Assembly: GCA_037903355.1 (NCBI GenBank) | Contig: JBAJFE010000004.1 | Coordinates: 4,448,001 to 4,512,000, forward strand | Length of the DNA: 64,000 nucleotides | From: Trichuris trichiura | Taxonomy: Eukaryota; Nematoda; Enoplea; Trichinellida; Trichuridae | Direction of reading: 5' to 3' | Part shown: positions 1-14,029 of the stretch, piece after piece | How the letters are laid out: each line of letters starts with the position of its first letter | Numbering within the stretch: the first letter of the stretch is position 1 | The notes under the pieces: generated by a model | Database searches by the model: none | The model's input: the letters and a program-made list of their open reading frames with translations, nothing else | What the model was told of the DNA's origin: nothing | Program-made: the position numbers and the translations under genes

Positions 1-2221
1 ATTGAAGTACTGTGAAGTGTCTCTGCGTCACCTTGATGACGAAGAACCAAATATGGGCACTTTGAACAATTGGACAGCGTCTTATGGACGGCCGCTCAGC
101 GTCCTGACCACTTAATGACGTCCAGTGGGGATTACTGGGCGGAACAACGGCCGCCTCGACCCTGTACAAGCGTCCTCGGACGATGGCAGCCGACTATGCG
201 ACACAGGACATATGAAGGACAAGGTTGACCAATGAGGGTTAAAAAGAAACACCGACGATGCCCTCGGTTGAATAGTGGGCTACGCGACGGACGCGCTGAG
301 CGAACGGGGTCGGCACTGTCTCTCACCTGCCTCGGTTGACTGTAAATCCGGCCACGCGACCCACTCTATTGTGCTGTTCAATAAAGGAAGTTGCAGTTCA
401 TTCATGGACTTCGATGAACATCTTTCACTTTTGTCCTCCCCTTACAAGTGCTCTCCAACAGCGAGCAACACAATGGTGCCGTCCGTCCGGCTCTTTTGCC
501 GCCGGTCGTTTCCCGCGCTAACTTCCCCCCTCTTGGCCGGTTGGAAAACCTATTTACAAATATTTAGATCGACCGCGCTCGAGTGGGATTAAAATAACTT
601 TTGACACTTCGAAATCAAGATAACAACAGCGCTGCTCACTTGAACGTTTGCCACCCGCTACCCCGTCTGGGTACACGCGAACGTGTGCACCCTTCGGGGC
701 AGCGAAATAATTTGCATATTTGCAGTTGCTGAACAACCAACCCTCTTAGTATTATAAGTTTGATCAAAGGTTGTTGTCAGCGTTTTCGCGTAGTTTACAG
801 GATGCCGCTTTTGTTGTTTTATGCTTCGTGAGCAGTACGCTGCCCACGTCGCTTGAAGCTGCAAGCGACATCATTCTATTTTGACAAGTAAAATTCGCTT
901 TTCAAAGTGTTCACCGCTCTTCAAGTCGTTGAAGCAAAACAAAATGGCGGCGACAAGACTTTCGCGCAAATTCTCTACTCTCTCTCTCTCTCTCTCTCTG
1001 TTCATCCTTGCAACGATTGGTTTTTGTAGCAGTTTGCGTACAAAATGCTTAGGGGAATTTTTGTTACGTTTCCCTCCGCATTGTTAAGTGTCCCACTGTT
1101 GCCCTGAGGGGTGCCTGTACGTTCCGCAGTTTCTTGACAAAGTTGTCTCGTTCTGCTTCTGCTGTTTTTGTGGCTGCGTGAGCACCTGAACTACCAAATT
1201 CGTCTCTGTTGTCAGGTCAGCGTGCGTCCGCCCCCGTTGAAAAGCATTGCAGTTTCGCTGCAACCATGGACTGCCGACTGTTACAAAACTCTTCTGCTGA
1301 AATTGATATTTTTCCGAAATTAAGCTCGTTGGTGCGTAAAAGCTTCAAAAATTCCTACGAACAGAGGTGACGCGTTCTCTAGAACTTATTTCAGTAAGTA
1401 TCGTTGGTCATCTAGGTCGATTTACATGCCAAATCTCGTACAATAGCCGAGGCGACGTCAAAAGAGCAAACGTCGATTCGTTGAACAACGGTAAGTCGTT
1501 GGCCTGCTTTGACTCAACTTTTACTCCCAATATTCAGCTGTTCAACACTTTCTCACCAGTTTTTCTCAGTGCGTCCCTAATTTTCTGCGCGTGAGTGCGA
1601 AGGCGCTCGCTTACGTCGTCTTTGGTGGGGGAGGTGACTTACTGTCGTTAAAAATTTCAAACCGCCAGCGACGCAACGAACTCGCCCAAACATGCTGTCA
1701 AATTAAAGACAAGCAAAAAGTTTGCATAACGCATCCCCCTCCAAGCCAACGCCGTCGCCAAGCCTTCATTGCGTCGGTTGGATCGACTGTTTTCCTTAGG
1801 CGCTGACGAGCAATGCGCGGCAAGTAGGGACGCCGGCGTGTTCGCGCGGCGTCAGCAAAAAATGCGGCGGTTAAGACGCAGAACCACGAAACGAGTCTGC
1901 CCGACGAAATGTCAAAGCTCAGCAAGGCGAAGCGACTGCGAAAAGTCTGACGCGCGTCTCGCGACACTGCAAAACTAAAGCACGCTTCGTTTGGTGCTTG
2001 ACCAATTTGGCAGATTGCCAAAATAATTTGGGCCCAGCGTCTGCCGTCGTCATTGCGCATACTGCGAGCGATCGGCTTTGCCGCCTTAGTACCAGCTTCT
2101 TCTTTAGCAGCTTTTTGATAGCGCCAGCAAAGTGCTCTTTTGCATAGCAAGTGAAGATAAAGATAAATAGACCGAGCGCATGCTTTTCTAAGTTGGCATC
2201 GACGTGGACGTGTGGATGGAT
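1..2221. other. gene-free stretch with CT repeat and GC-rich segment
   Basis: I recognise no gene here. A (CT)n run lies near 979-999. Roughly 1600-2100 is richer in G+C and CpG than the surroundings and is open for 188 codons on the minus strand (1698-2264). That translation is rich in Arg, Ala and Cys and matches no family I know, so I treat it as a composition effect, possibly of a promoter-like region. Confidence 0.4.
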
Positions 2222-2418
2222 AAAAATCTAATTCTGAAAACGTGGTGTCTTGGTACAGGACCATATATTTTCATAATGAAAAAACTTTATTACGGAACGG
2301 TTCCCGTTTATGTATATAAAAAAGAGACTCCGGAGCTTTCCTCCGGAGTCTCTTTTCTATATACATAAGCGGGAACCGTTCCGTAATAAAGTTTTTTCAT
2401 TATGAAAAATCTAATTCT
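2222..2418 (-). mobile_element. hairpin element 1 (palindrome plus tail, 14-bp direct repeats)
   Basis: A near-perfect inverted repeat occupies 2268-2408: arms of about 68 bp, a 5-nt loop at 2336-2340 and only a couple of mismatches. The 14-bp sequence AAAAATCTAATTCT stands at 2222-2235 and again at 2405-2418. It overlaps the last few bases of the right arm and fits a target-site duplication. Between the left copy and the palindrome are about 30 bp (2236-2267) with no mirror partner. Their reverse complement resembles the tail of the element at 54.8 kb (17 of 21 aligned bases, ending CGTTTTC). The layout equals that of the other hairpin elements but in the opposite orientation. No ORF of its own is present. 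It could instead be a foldback MITE. Confidence 0.75.
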
Positions 2419-5400
2419 TACCCTCTTTTCAGCTAGCTATGAAAGTCAATTGACCTTAGGTTAATCAAAAGCTTATCTACATTCTCTCCTATCTAAATGT
2501 GATAGCAAGAACGAATAATGAGAAGAACAATAAAAATAGACGATTGACCCATGTGCCGCGTAAAAGATATGAATTTTCACACTGTAATGTTCAGGTTAGC
2601 GATGAACAAGCTGAAACCAGAGTCGAGTAGTTATTTTGTGATAAATAGCTTTTGCAGATAAAGAAAAGGAGTTGTTGAAATGCTTTCTTTCCGCGTGTTT
2701 ATTTTTGGAAGGCAGCAAATATGGAACTTTAACTTTCCGCCCGAAAGCAGTCTCCATGTTGCACGTGACCATGAGGAGCCAAAATTAATGAATATTTTAC
2801 ACGTAAACAAAACGCATTGCAGTCAATTCGAGCACCGATTTTAATGAAGACCATGTGCGGCTACAAAGCGTGGAACGTGTATTCCTTTGTAGGATGGCGA
2901 GAACGTTGCGAGCAAAACTTAAAGGTGCAATCCTTTGGGCAATGCGGGCGCCGTGCGAGGGCTTACGCTATTTGGCCTACTTCGCTATGACAAACTTTTA
3001 TGGATGGATGCTGTCTCTTTTGCGTCTTCAAATCGCGAAGAGAAAAACGTCCGCCCGCACGCGTGTAGTAGTAATTTATAAGCATAACTTGCTTTTCAGC
3101 ATGTAAGCAAAAGATACCATCGAAAGGACGATGTGGGTTTCAGCATTTATGCAAATCAGGCCTTAAGGCGAGATTAGCGGCCCAAAAGAGGCTCTCCTCC
3201 GTAGGAAACTTCTTGGCTTGCATCGCGTGTGATTTTCTCCATGACTGAAACTTCTAGTGACGCAATGAAGGGTGAATTTTTTTTGACGATGGGCCATTTG
3301 ACGACAACCTGCTTTGGCAGTTCATCAGCTACCTGCCAAGCTGTCAATCGGCTGCCCATGCTCACATGATCGTTTAATCGATTTGTTAAATGCCCCTCTT
3401 GAGGGTAGACAAGTTTGCTGACAATGATCTCATTGATAATCGAATCATGATTACAGTATGCCGTTGCTACTACTTGGGAGTCTTGCTGAGAAGCACGACA
3501 TGCCAACCGCCAACCGCTTTCAGTTTGTCACATCAGGCAAATGTGCACAATTGAAATTCAGAATGGGCGTGCTTGTCAGCAACACAGGTGCCTAGGACCC
3601 TTTGGACATAATTGCTGCGTTTCCCGTCACGACCTGCTGTTGCGTCTCTGCGGAAAGCCTGTCAGGATGTCGCAGTAAAGTAGCTGGTAAAGCTCAAGTT
3701 TCCTATGTTGCCGAGGCAGGTGCCATTTCATTTTGAAATATAAATGCTAAAACTAGTGACGATGATAGTAGGAAACTAGCTGAGTCAAAGTGGCAGAGTC
3801 ACTGGCTGACAACCAGCTCTGATATCCTACAGAAATGGTCTCAACTGGTTGATGAGTTAATACGCGGTTACACGTTTGAATAAGGTGGATAATAATCTTC
3901 AATGCATTAGTACTTTGGAAAGAAACCGTTTTCTCCAGGCAATACGGCATTCAGAAATTCCTTCGCTAACTAATTGCCTGTCAGTATTCTGTTAAATTCT
4001 ACTCTGCGGAAACTTGTCCATATGACGCAACTACCATTGCACTTTCAATTATAATACCCAATTAAGCGTATAACTTTTGCTTTATCGTGACATCATCGCT
4101 GCGATGTGCACTTGTTTTTTCTTTTAGACAGTTGAGTGAAATAAGTGCTCTCTCTAGAAAAGGCAGCAGCCACTTGCCACCAGAGAATTAATTGCCATAT
4201 TTGGACAGTAAACAAAGAAGTGGTTTCCCCTTTGCGATTAGATTGACTTAAATAGAATAACATTGCACTTATGCATTATTTAATAAAAACTTCATCAATA
4301 TACCAGTTCTAAGGCAAGCAACCAGTGTCCACGTGTGATAAAAAAATGTCAGTTCACTACGTTTTGATTTTATTTATGAAAACAGGATATCCAAGTGGTA
4401 CTAGGCCGACGTAAAGGTAAATGAAGCTTGTAGGTGTGATGTACTATCCTCAAGAACGTTCCTATACATTGGAGGCTTTTCTCACGCTCCGCGACATGAA
4501 ACGGGTTTCGTACAATAAGCATCGACCCACTTGTGCTTCCCTGAACAACAACAACGGCAGCCGGTGCGCTGAACTCGCCACCAACTGCAAAGCCGTCCAT
4601 GATACTACTATCGAGTAACCCTTTTGCCTGACAACAGTAAGACGAGTTCATCGAAGTCGCGACTTTCAATGAGACCAACAGGCCCCTCTATGCGGAAGCC
4701 ATTGTGCTCAGACACAATGGGTCGCAGTTGTCACAAAACGCATCAAGGTAAACAGGCTGGTTCTTGTGAACAATTGTGTCACGAGGACCACTATGGTGAA
4801 AGCTGGTTGACTCCGCATGCTCTGAAGCAAATTGAAACTTTGTTTTATTGCTTTTCGCCTCTGTGAAATGCTATCAACCGTATGTCATTGTTCCAATCCT
4901 GGGAACAAGTCGTCCGAGACTCGCTATCAAAGGTTTCCCACTTTTGACTGCTGAGAAAATTGTAAAAAATAGAGATAACGGCTCTTGCAAAGACTCAATA
5001 TGGGTTGCTAGCTCTCAATGGCTCACCTTGGCCTTTCCATTCACCACTGTACAACTAATCCGTGTAAACTGTTCAATTCTTCGAGGGATAAGTAGAGCTT
5101 AAAACATCCTAGGAACAGTGGTGAACAAAACAGCATGATTAATGCTGCGCTCTCGATACGGTGTCAATTTAATAATAGCTTTATTCTTTGAATGACATGC
5201 TTTTATGCCTATTGAATCGCCGCTCAACTGCGATTAAATTGCCATTGAAAAAATAAAACAGAGTGGTCTATTCACCTTCGTTTAATAAAGTAAACAACAA
5301 TAACCCAACACTTTTGTTCAGGCACTAACTTTTACACTTTTGAATAAAAGTAGCAGATCGACATGAGTTTCAGTATTGCGCCTATGGCGTGGTATGTTTT

Positions 5401-8400
5401 GCCTTGCCCTTGTGGTGCTCTTTTATGTCAAGAATCCTTCCAATTCCGCGTTTTTTGAAAGGCTAAAAAAAGAATGCCGGTGAGTGGAAGTAGTCTAAAC
5501 CATGACTACTCCTCCTCTGCAACTCATAAATGGCTGAGAATGCCAATACAAGGTCAGCTGAGCAGGCGCGCGGGCTAGAGGTAGCCGACCTTATCAAGCA
5601 AAGGAAGCTTATTTCCGTCTCCTACCCGGTGGGAGCCCTTTGTTCACCATTTTTTCAAGGTGAACAATTTTACTCTTTCGAGCATATCCTCGACAACGTG
5701 ACGCCAAACTTTTCGTCAACCATTCTGCCTCAAAACGACAGGCCCATATTTGGAAAACGAAACTTCTACGAACAGGTGTCCCATCGCAACGGTCATAAAG
5801 GTGCAAAATAGTGTTGCCTGTTCGCGTTTCAAAAAAATTTGAATTGAGCAGCAATTAGTACACAAGCTGACCAGTTTTTGTAGAAGTGTGCCGCATGGGC
5901 CTGTTTGAAAATTTTTCGTCAACCGGCTAAAACAGTGGATACTATGAGTGTCTTAAGCAATAGACTACGGTCTACCCACTTAAAACCTGCGTCATTAACA
6001 GTTCAAAATAGTAACATCTTAATTTCTGCGTAACTAAGACCCAAAGTGCTAGCGCTAAGTTGATTCCGCAATAAATGTACGCGTTAGACTTAGTCGAATA
6101 ATATTAACACATCGAAAACAAGCAAGAATAAAAGCGACTAGTTTGCTAGTCAAAAGCAGGCTGCTGGAGCAAATTCGCAAGAGCTAATAAATTTTCTTTC
6201 CTCCTAAGCGGTGGCATATTTTTGCTGGAAAGTGGGACAGCCGATGGTATTAATAAAAATGGATAGTTTCGCGCTTAGGTTAACCAGCCGTACGTTAATC
6301 TCATTTATGATGATTGTGTGTACGACGTACTAACTCAGCTCTGTTTTCAATGAAATTCAATGCATGTTATTTGTAAGTTGGGAATTGGGTAATGAATAGT
6401 TATGAACAAGCTGAAAAACAATTCTTCTGGAGCCATAGATTAATATAAATAATTTTCATGTCGACTAAGTGGCAGCCCTTGTTTCCGTAATGCGCAGACG
6501 CTCCTTCATAGGCATATTTGTTTTTGAAGCAAAGATTGAACTACGCTCGATGTATTCACCATTTGCTAAAAATTCCCTTATGCTGTTTAAGCTACTACGT
6601 GTCATAGGATAGCATAGTTCACCTTCAACCTACGCAAGATTCTTAGGTTACCTTAGAGCAGAGCAATCTCATCCATCAAAAATAAAATGTTGAATATGAC
6701 ATAATTTATTGGAAACTATGCTGAAAGTAGAACGCGTCTGACAGCACAGCCGGTATAATACTATTGGCCGACCGGAAGCTATGCTTTGCTGAACTGTTCC
6801 TTAGAGAGAATATGACCATGCATATTGCTTACGCGATGGAAAATTTTAAAATTGAAAATCTGGGGAACTCTTCCTATGCACATTTATCATATAGTCTAAA
6901 GTCCTCTGGCGCTGTCGAAAAGAGCTATCTTACACGTATTTATACTCGAGTGCTGCAGGGCTTGCACAAACTTTGAAAGATTTCGGGACTATCTTACTAT
7001 ATTCTGGACTTAATGAAACAAATGAAACAATTTTGACCTTTTTTGAAACGCTTCTGCTAAGAAGAGTTCTGTAGTTATTTTTCCTATACGAAGAGATAAC
7101 ATACATGTTTACTTTTCTACATCGCTGTGCCACCTAAATCTAGAAATAACGAAACAGTTGCATTAGAGAGAGACCCTTCTCAAAATGGTGAACGTTATCA
7201 CATGGTCGCGTGATGGATTTTCTGCTTAGCTTTCAGTTTGAGCTGTTTATCTTTTGAAAATCAAGTGAAACATTTGCCGAGCATGGGTTAAGAAATTCTT
7301 CACGCAAAAGAAAAAAGCATTGGTATTTGAAAAATTTAAGGCGCAAGCAATTTAAGACCAATGTTTTAGCAACAGGCATTTAAAAACTAGACAAGACTCA
7401 AAATAAAGTGCTTTAATAATTCATTGTAAAGTCAGGATCATCAAAAAAGAGAAAGGAAAATGAAGACCGGATAATCAATGAATGCCCCACGGTAATCACA
7501 AAGGATGTGCCATGTAGGCGCACAATGGAACCGAAAGACTTCATTGAATGATGGGTGTTTTACGACGGTTTTCAGAAACGTTTTTTCACAGCGGCGAATC
7601 GTTGTAGAGTAAATTCTTGTTCATAGCTTTTAGGCCTACCCGTCATTCGTGAACGACTTTATCATCAAATAATTAAACTCACGCTTAGTGTTCAAATGAG
7701 CAATCATAGCATTTGTCCTTAATTCATGAAAGCATGTTACATCTGATGTTCTAAAAATTCTGCGTGAAATAGCTAAAGGTATTTCAGTGAATAAAAATGC
7801 TGAAAAAGTACTTGATCTTTTTGACATTGGGAAAAATACTTATGCAAATTCGTTAATCAGATTAAAGAGTTAAACGCAAGCACGATGGCATTTATTGTCC
7901 GTTTGAGGTGTATTGCATCTGAGCTTTTGCCATAACGGTTTTTTAGGGTCATTTCATCTGTATAAAGTTGTTAATAAAAAAATTATGCAAAGGAATTTGA
8001 ACCACAAAGAGTATATGGCTACATGAAATGATTCTGAGAAACGTCAGGAATAGTGAAAGTGAAAGCTGGACTAAAAGCTGAGCCAATTCATTGTTATTGA
8101 ACTAAAAGCATTTAGAAAATTTTTGCGTTCGATGTGATGGTCACTTCACTGCAGCTTTCCTTTACGACAATATCCACAGGCAATAGTCGTGCTCTAAATG
8201 CTATTGTTACGTACTTTATATTCCTAAGAGAATAATTTAAATATAAAAAAGGCAAAATAGAGAATCTTTATTAATGTCTTTTCGCATGATTCTGTCTTTC
8301 TTGACGACTGATGACTGTTGATAAAATAAAAACGTTAATATCCACAGTTCTCAGGGTGAAAGAAGTCCAGAAAGCTACGGATATTAAAACTTAACAGTCA

Positions 8401-11400
8401 ATTTCCATCAAGAAAGACAGATTATTAGAAGTTATTTTATAAGGCAAATGTTGCAAAAACCTTAACGGTTTTGGAACACATTCGCATGAAGACATTCTCA
8501 GACGATGAATAGACAGCTTGGGACATATCGCTTGGAAATCTGAGCCAACGCTATGTTATAAGAAGCTGGATTGCATACTTATCAAGTCTTCGTTGGTGCG
8601 TTTTGTTGCGGTTGCTACGTATGGTCACTGTGAAACTCTGATTACGGAAATAAGTGAAACAAATATCTGCAACTATAGGCATTACTGGAACGAATTTCAA
8701 TGCAAAGTCTTTGAGGATTTTACTTCTGGCATGCTTGCAAACGAAGGATCCCGGTGCCCAAATGAAACGATTTAGACAACTGCCAGACAACGAAAGAGAA
8801 ACAGTACCCATATTCTTTTATTGGTTGTGCGAAGCACCCCTCGTCAAAACCGCATTGCTTCCATAAATAAAGCTGAAAATGCTTGCTCACCATTTCGGAC
8901 GCGACGGTCAAATGTTCACAACTCCAAAGCCAGCATATGCTTTACTCAAAGCTTTACGCCAAACCGATGACACCGCGCCGCACAAGGCAGGTACGCTTTA
9001 TGCAGAGCAAAATGGCAGAAGAAACTTGAGCCGGCACCATAGACATATACAATGCTCAACTTCTATTGCCGGTGTCTAGCTGTGAGCCTAATTACTGTAA
9101 TCACCCTAATTTTGCATAATTTATCAAAATTTGCCATTGCGCTACCTGAAATTGCTCACAATTTTAGGTATTCAGCTATAGCGAATTGGGTGGAATTACT
9201 TCCAGCTCATGCAACGTAATGCGTTCTAATGAAGGCATATGGATGTTCTGGAACACGGATCTCCTCACTTGCGTTCCCCTCTGACGCTGACAAGAATAAT
9301 CGTTGTCGATTTTTGGGCTTATTTACCATCAATGCCGTATTCATCAGGCTGCTTATTACGGTGGAGACAAAAACGTTACCGTTGCCAAAAACGGAAGGCT
9401 TCGTTCGTCGTTGAAACTAAAAGTACTGCTCGCGTCTTCAAACATTTCATATAAAAGCAACGGTGAAGCAAAGAAACGGCCTACGTGCTATGAACATACT
9501 CTAAATAATATATTCTCGCAATAGGTTCAATAACTTAGTGCTCTGAATGTTTATGGTCAAAAACGCTTTCGTTATCAGTGCATTCATATAGAGTTGCAGA
9601 TCTCTTCTCTGTTATCCGCAATCGTAATTTCAAGCACAGTTAGAAATGCCATATTTCAAAAATAATCGCACCATTGTAATATCAATAGTGAGTAAGTTCT
9701 TTTCACTTAACATGCCGTTGTTACATCAACTTCTCCTCTTCTATCTCGGCTAAGTCAAAAGCGTACAGTCTCAGTACGTAATGCAAAGGAAAGGAGCACG
9801 ATCGGCTAAGATTTTAAATTTCGCACGGTTGTAATTATTCTACTTCCATTTGCGTTCAGTTCCTTTCCGATGCGAAATCGATTATTCAGCAAAATATTTA
9901 ATGAGCAACTACTCGATTATTCAATCAATAAAAACCGTGGACGCTTTTGAATAATCGGACAAAAGTCAGCCCATAAATTATTTGTTATTTAAGGTACGCT
10001 GCTCGTGCGGGTTTGTACCGTAGTACGCAGCTGGCATTTCTCGCATTAGTGACACTGAGACCTCAAATAAATTGCGATAAGCACTTTCATGCTGCTGCGA
10101 GCTACTCTTCAATTCCAACCTGAAAAGATGTTCAACTATTTCATCTTACCTCGGAGCGGCGTAACCGATCCATGGAAAATGTTACTAAGCTTAAACTAAT
10201 GACTTTTGTAAGAGCGCATTGCATTGATTAGCGAATGAATTTTCAACAAATAGTTACGCTTTCCTGTCAGTTTACTTAACGATGAGAAAGGACTAGAGAA
10301 CAGGAAAACATTTCGGTAAAAAAGGCTTATATAACAGAGGATATTGGAATAGATTCGAAAATTCTGAACTAAAATGCTGCATTGACAACTGTTGAAAGAG
10401 TTATTAGGGCTGTAAATAAATTTGCAATGCTGTTTATGCTTCAACAGGGCGACTCGCCTCTCGCTGTGCTGTCATGGCTCATATACACACTCTTCTACGC
10501 CTGTGAATGGTTTTGCACAATTTTGTTTATTCAGCCGTCGATTTTCTGCAATGTTACAATGCAGTTTAGCAGATGCACGTCTGTTGCCGCAAAATGCTTT
10601 GCTTTAAACACGTACAAGTAAAATATTTAATAGAGAAGCAGGTAACAAGTAACGGCTTACTGTAGTGTATGCAGGATCATTCAGTACACGAGATTTTCCC
10701 TCCTCGTGGTGAAAATGCGTTCTGTAAATTCGCTACAGTTTCATCGCTAAAGAGTTCAAAATATTTGAAACTGAAACGATTATAAGCGACCTAACACCGG
10801 TACAAGCACACGAATAAGTACGGCTTCCTTTAACAGGGAAACTACTACGCGTAAAAAGTGGGGTGCAGGTTGCATTAATCAGTATTAGAGCTAGCGTATA
10901 CAAAAGACGTAAAGATTTTCCAAAAGTGCACGGAGCCTTTGGAATTGAAAGACGAAAAGTAGTGTTCTTGTGCCAAAAGGTTCGTGTATGTCTGAATGGT
11001 TACCCCAGCTCCTTTACACCGTTGATGACGGAACAAGAGCTCTTCCGAAACGTACGGTATCGATTTTTCTGTTCTTATTCTCTAACAATTCGTTCATCCA
11101 TTCGCTAGTAGGGCATTTTGAAATTTACGTACAGATACGCCAAACAGACCAAAGCCGTGAACCGAAAATCAATTATGGGACAGCTACGCTGTATGACCAA
11201 CAATGAAAGTTTTCGTTGAGAACGGTAGGCAAGGTTAATATCAATAACTATTTAAGCTTTTAGTACTCTGCAGAGTAAAATTCAAAGGTTTTAAATTCCA
11301 GTTGCAATTTTAAAGTAGTGCCTTGGAAGGTCAGTGGTTTGTTTTCAAAACTTGCTATAAAAAGAAGAAAATACCGAAGAATGCGCGAAGAACGTAATGC

Positions 11401-13351
11401 TAACAATAAACTGCAAAGGTTTGCATTAGATCGTTGGAAATGCATTACGACAATAAACTTGCTGGACGTTTTGGCTCAACTGGTTTTACAAATTTTTAAA
11501 CAAAGCAAACATGTTCACTACCTTTTTTTAACGCGCCACTGGCTAAGAAGGCGAATTCATATTTACCGAATTGGTTTGCGCAGCGATTTCAAGTTGTTTA
11601 GTTTGCAAAATGCCCTCATCAAAGAGTTTTACTACTCGATATAAAACTAATTAACTGTGTTTGTGCTGTCCATCGTGTGCAACATAAAAACATGCGACCC
11701 AAGAACAATTGGCACACTTTCAAGCCGAAGCGGAGTGACTCCTTGAATGATTCATGGAATAGTACCGTATTAGTGTACGTGATTTTCAAGTACGAATTCT
11801 TGAACTGCCTGAAGTGCCAACCTAGTTTTTTCGCGCCGCGTATCCATTGAGTTGAGTAAGGCATTTTGGAAATACTTTTTACAGTACAACACCAATAATT
11901 AAAGCGCAAAGTTTAGGCGAGGGATACTAAAAAATGCCTTGAAAAGCATTTTAACAACTCATGCAACTACGAACAGGAAACAATGAACGGAATTTTTGCT
12001 TTACTCCTAAATTACGAACTAAACATCAAATTAACTATTTTAGTTATTTGCTGACAGCGTGAATCAATTGTCTTTTCAAACAGAGCCTTGCTTTGACAGG
12101 ATGAGTAAGTGAAGTGGCCATTTAAAGTTCACGAAATAGTTATCGAACTTATATCATTGTAAGCAACGTTACAGCTGAGGTGGCAGATCCATGTCAGTGG
12201 GTCAAGAACATCTGACTTAAGCGCTGAGAACGACTCACTGATTAGCAGATTATCAAGTTTGCCACATGTAGTCTTTAGCAAATCGAATGATCATGTGAGT
12301 TACGGGCCAGTGATAATACTCATAAGCCAACCAGTCTGGAAGAAATCAAAATCTCACGCTATTTGTTCAACCTTGTAAGTGGCAAAACCTTATTCCTTTT
12401 ATAAGCCCTAGATCACCTATTAACGACGCATGGGTCGGTCAACTGCCAGTGACTTGACATGGGGTCACGTTCGAACGGTTTAGAACGCCTATCTCTTTTG
12501 GAGGCGGTTCTTTACTTGCTGAACGAAGCAGAAAACGTTAATGATTCGAGGACAAAGGAATTCGATAAGCTATGTTTCAGCACTACATCTTTTCCTTGCT
12601 AAGGCAGCGCCGAATAGGCGTACTATGACTTCAAGGCTTTATTTTATCCAGACTGACACCCACTCGTAGATAAGCTGAATCCTACACTTGGCATGAAAAG
12701 CAGCGGACAACAGCGAGCTTTTGGGCTCCCTGCTTTGAAGCGCGATCAACTTGCTCTCTACAGTGAAGGCCAAAAGTTTAAAATTAGAACTGAATTTTTC
12801 AAATTCTCTTACCACAACTTGCAAACACCCTTGTTACCTTAAAATGTTTTACTACTGAATGCGATTTCACGAAAAAGATATTATACACGGGCAAGTTGTC
12901 CTGGCAGATCACTGCCGAAGGGGACATTCAGGAAAGCTGTTTTATCGAATGGGAACTTGTCAGTACGAATATTCGAATTCGCTTCGTCACCAGAACAACG
13001 GGAAAAGTTGAAAAGGAAAGAGAATCCGTCATAGTCAACAAAACCTGAAAATGGAAGGTCGCCGTTGCCAAAAGTGAAAAATTGCTTAAACACGAAGGCC
13101 AACTTGAACGCAGAGCAACGAATAAGCGTTTGGGCCAGCTCGATCAGCTTTTATTGCAAAGCAAAGGGTGTGCAATATTTTTCACTTTAAATGCTGCTTC
13201 TCCAGGCCAACCTCGCGTCGTCTCAACGAAAGAAGCTTTGGCGCCTTTTAACAATGACCAGTCAATTGAGCTCAGCTGAATACAACAGACTCTTCTTCAC
13301 ACATGCTTACAAGCTTCCATACTCGGCCATAATTTTAAAAAAAGCACAGGA
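2419..13351. other. long stretch without recognisable gene
   Basis: Both strands contain only short ORFs (about 60-110 codons) with no domain, signal peptide or splice-linked continuation that I can defend. The longest are at 3174-3506 (-), 5530-5811 (+) and 11318-11644 (+). I see no tRNA B-box, rRNA or CRISPR-like array. Single short exons of lineage-specific genes could be missed by eye. Confidence 0.35.
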
Positions 13352-14029
13352 TTAAACGAGCGTGTCTTCATGTTGATTAACCATCAACCAGCCGCGGGAT
13401 GGCTCCACATGCGTGGACGGCATGAGGTAGACAAGAACGGCGCAAAGTACATTTAAGATAAGGCAAAGAACGAACAGGGCGGCTCCGCTAACGGCTAACC
13501 AGAAGGAGTAGCCAACTTTCTGCTCGTATATCTCCGTGAGCGAATGCAATACTCTATTTTCAAACTCGTGGGAAACATGAAAAAATAAAATAACTGCTAC
13601 GCAAGAGAGTAGCATACAAATTGCATTGTTGACAGCCCAGCAGATGTAGGCAGCTCTGAAGCAGTAGGCGCAGCAGAAGAACGATAACCCTATTACGCCT
13701 AGGGCAGATGAGGTACATAGCAATGCCAAAGTGGTCACCTGAGCCCAATGATCCGGCGCTTCAACGTGATCGCCTTTGTGGCTTCGTTCCAATTTCAAGC
13801 TGCAGGCAGCACCGGGACTGGATCGATGGAAAGAGTCGTACTGTTCAGTCCCGTAGACGCAGTCCATCCACAAGCCGTGTTCGCGATAAATTCGCAGCTG
13901 AGTGACGTTCACTACTTGCCAAGCTGGAGTTACAACGCCGGATATTGTCAGGCTGACAGCAACAACCATCAAAATTCCTGCCGCAGCATGCAGGACTAAC
14001 TTCAAGATAACGTAACTTCTTTGGTTCAT
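13352..14029 (-). CDS. claudin/Clc-like four-TM protein (single exon)
   Basis: An intact single-exon ORF of 225 residues with the fold of the nematode Clc-like/claudin superfamily (membrane proteins of cell contacts). TM1 is near residues 8-33, TM2 97-123, TM3 130-152 and TM4 174-202. The first extracellular loop carries the family signature: W37 followed by GLW at 52-54 and cysteines at 57 and 76, which would form the loop disulphide. An NVT glycosylation sequon is at residue 41. The start MNQRSYV leads directly into TM1, as is usual. The C-terminal tail is short (about 23 residues) and ends in DTLV, a possible PDZ-type ligand (my inference). A related gene lies 4-6 kb away on the same strand (17956-20079), so the pair may be a local duplication. 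Exact role unknown. Confidence 0.85.
   Translation of the reverse strand: MNQRSYVILKLVLHAAAGILMVVAVSLTISGVVTPAWQVVNVTQLRIYREHGLWMDCVYGTEQYDSFHRSSPGAACSLKLERSHKGDHVEAPDHWAQVTTLALLCTSSALGVIGLSFFCCAYCFRAAYICWAVNNAICMLLSCVAVILFFHVSHEFENRVLHSLTEIYEQKVGYSFWLAVSGAALFVLCLILNVLCAVLVYLMPSTHVEPSRGWLMVNQHEDTLV

Noticed and set aside
1698..2264. 188-codon minus-strand open frame in a GC-rich stretch
   Set aside because: Composition is Arg/Ala/Cys-rich and matches no family. GC-rich sequence has few stops, so length alone is weak evidence.
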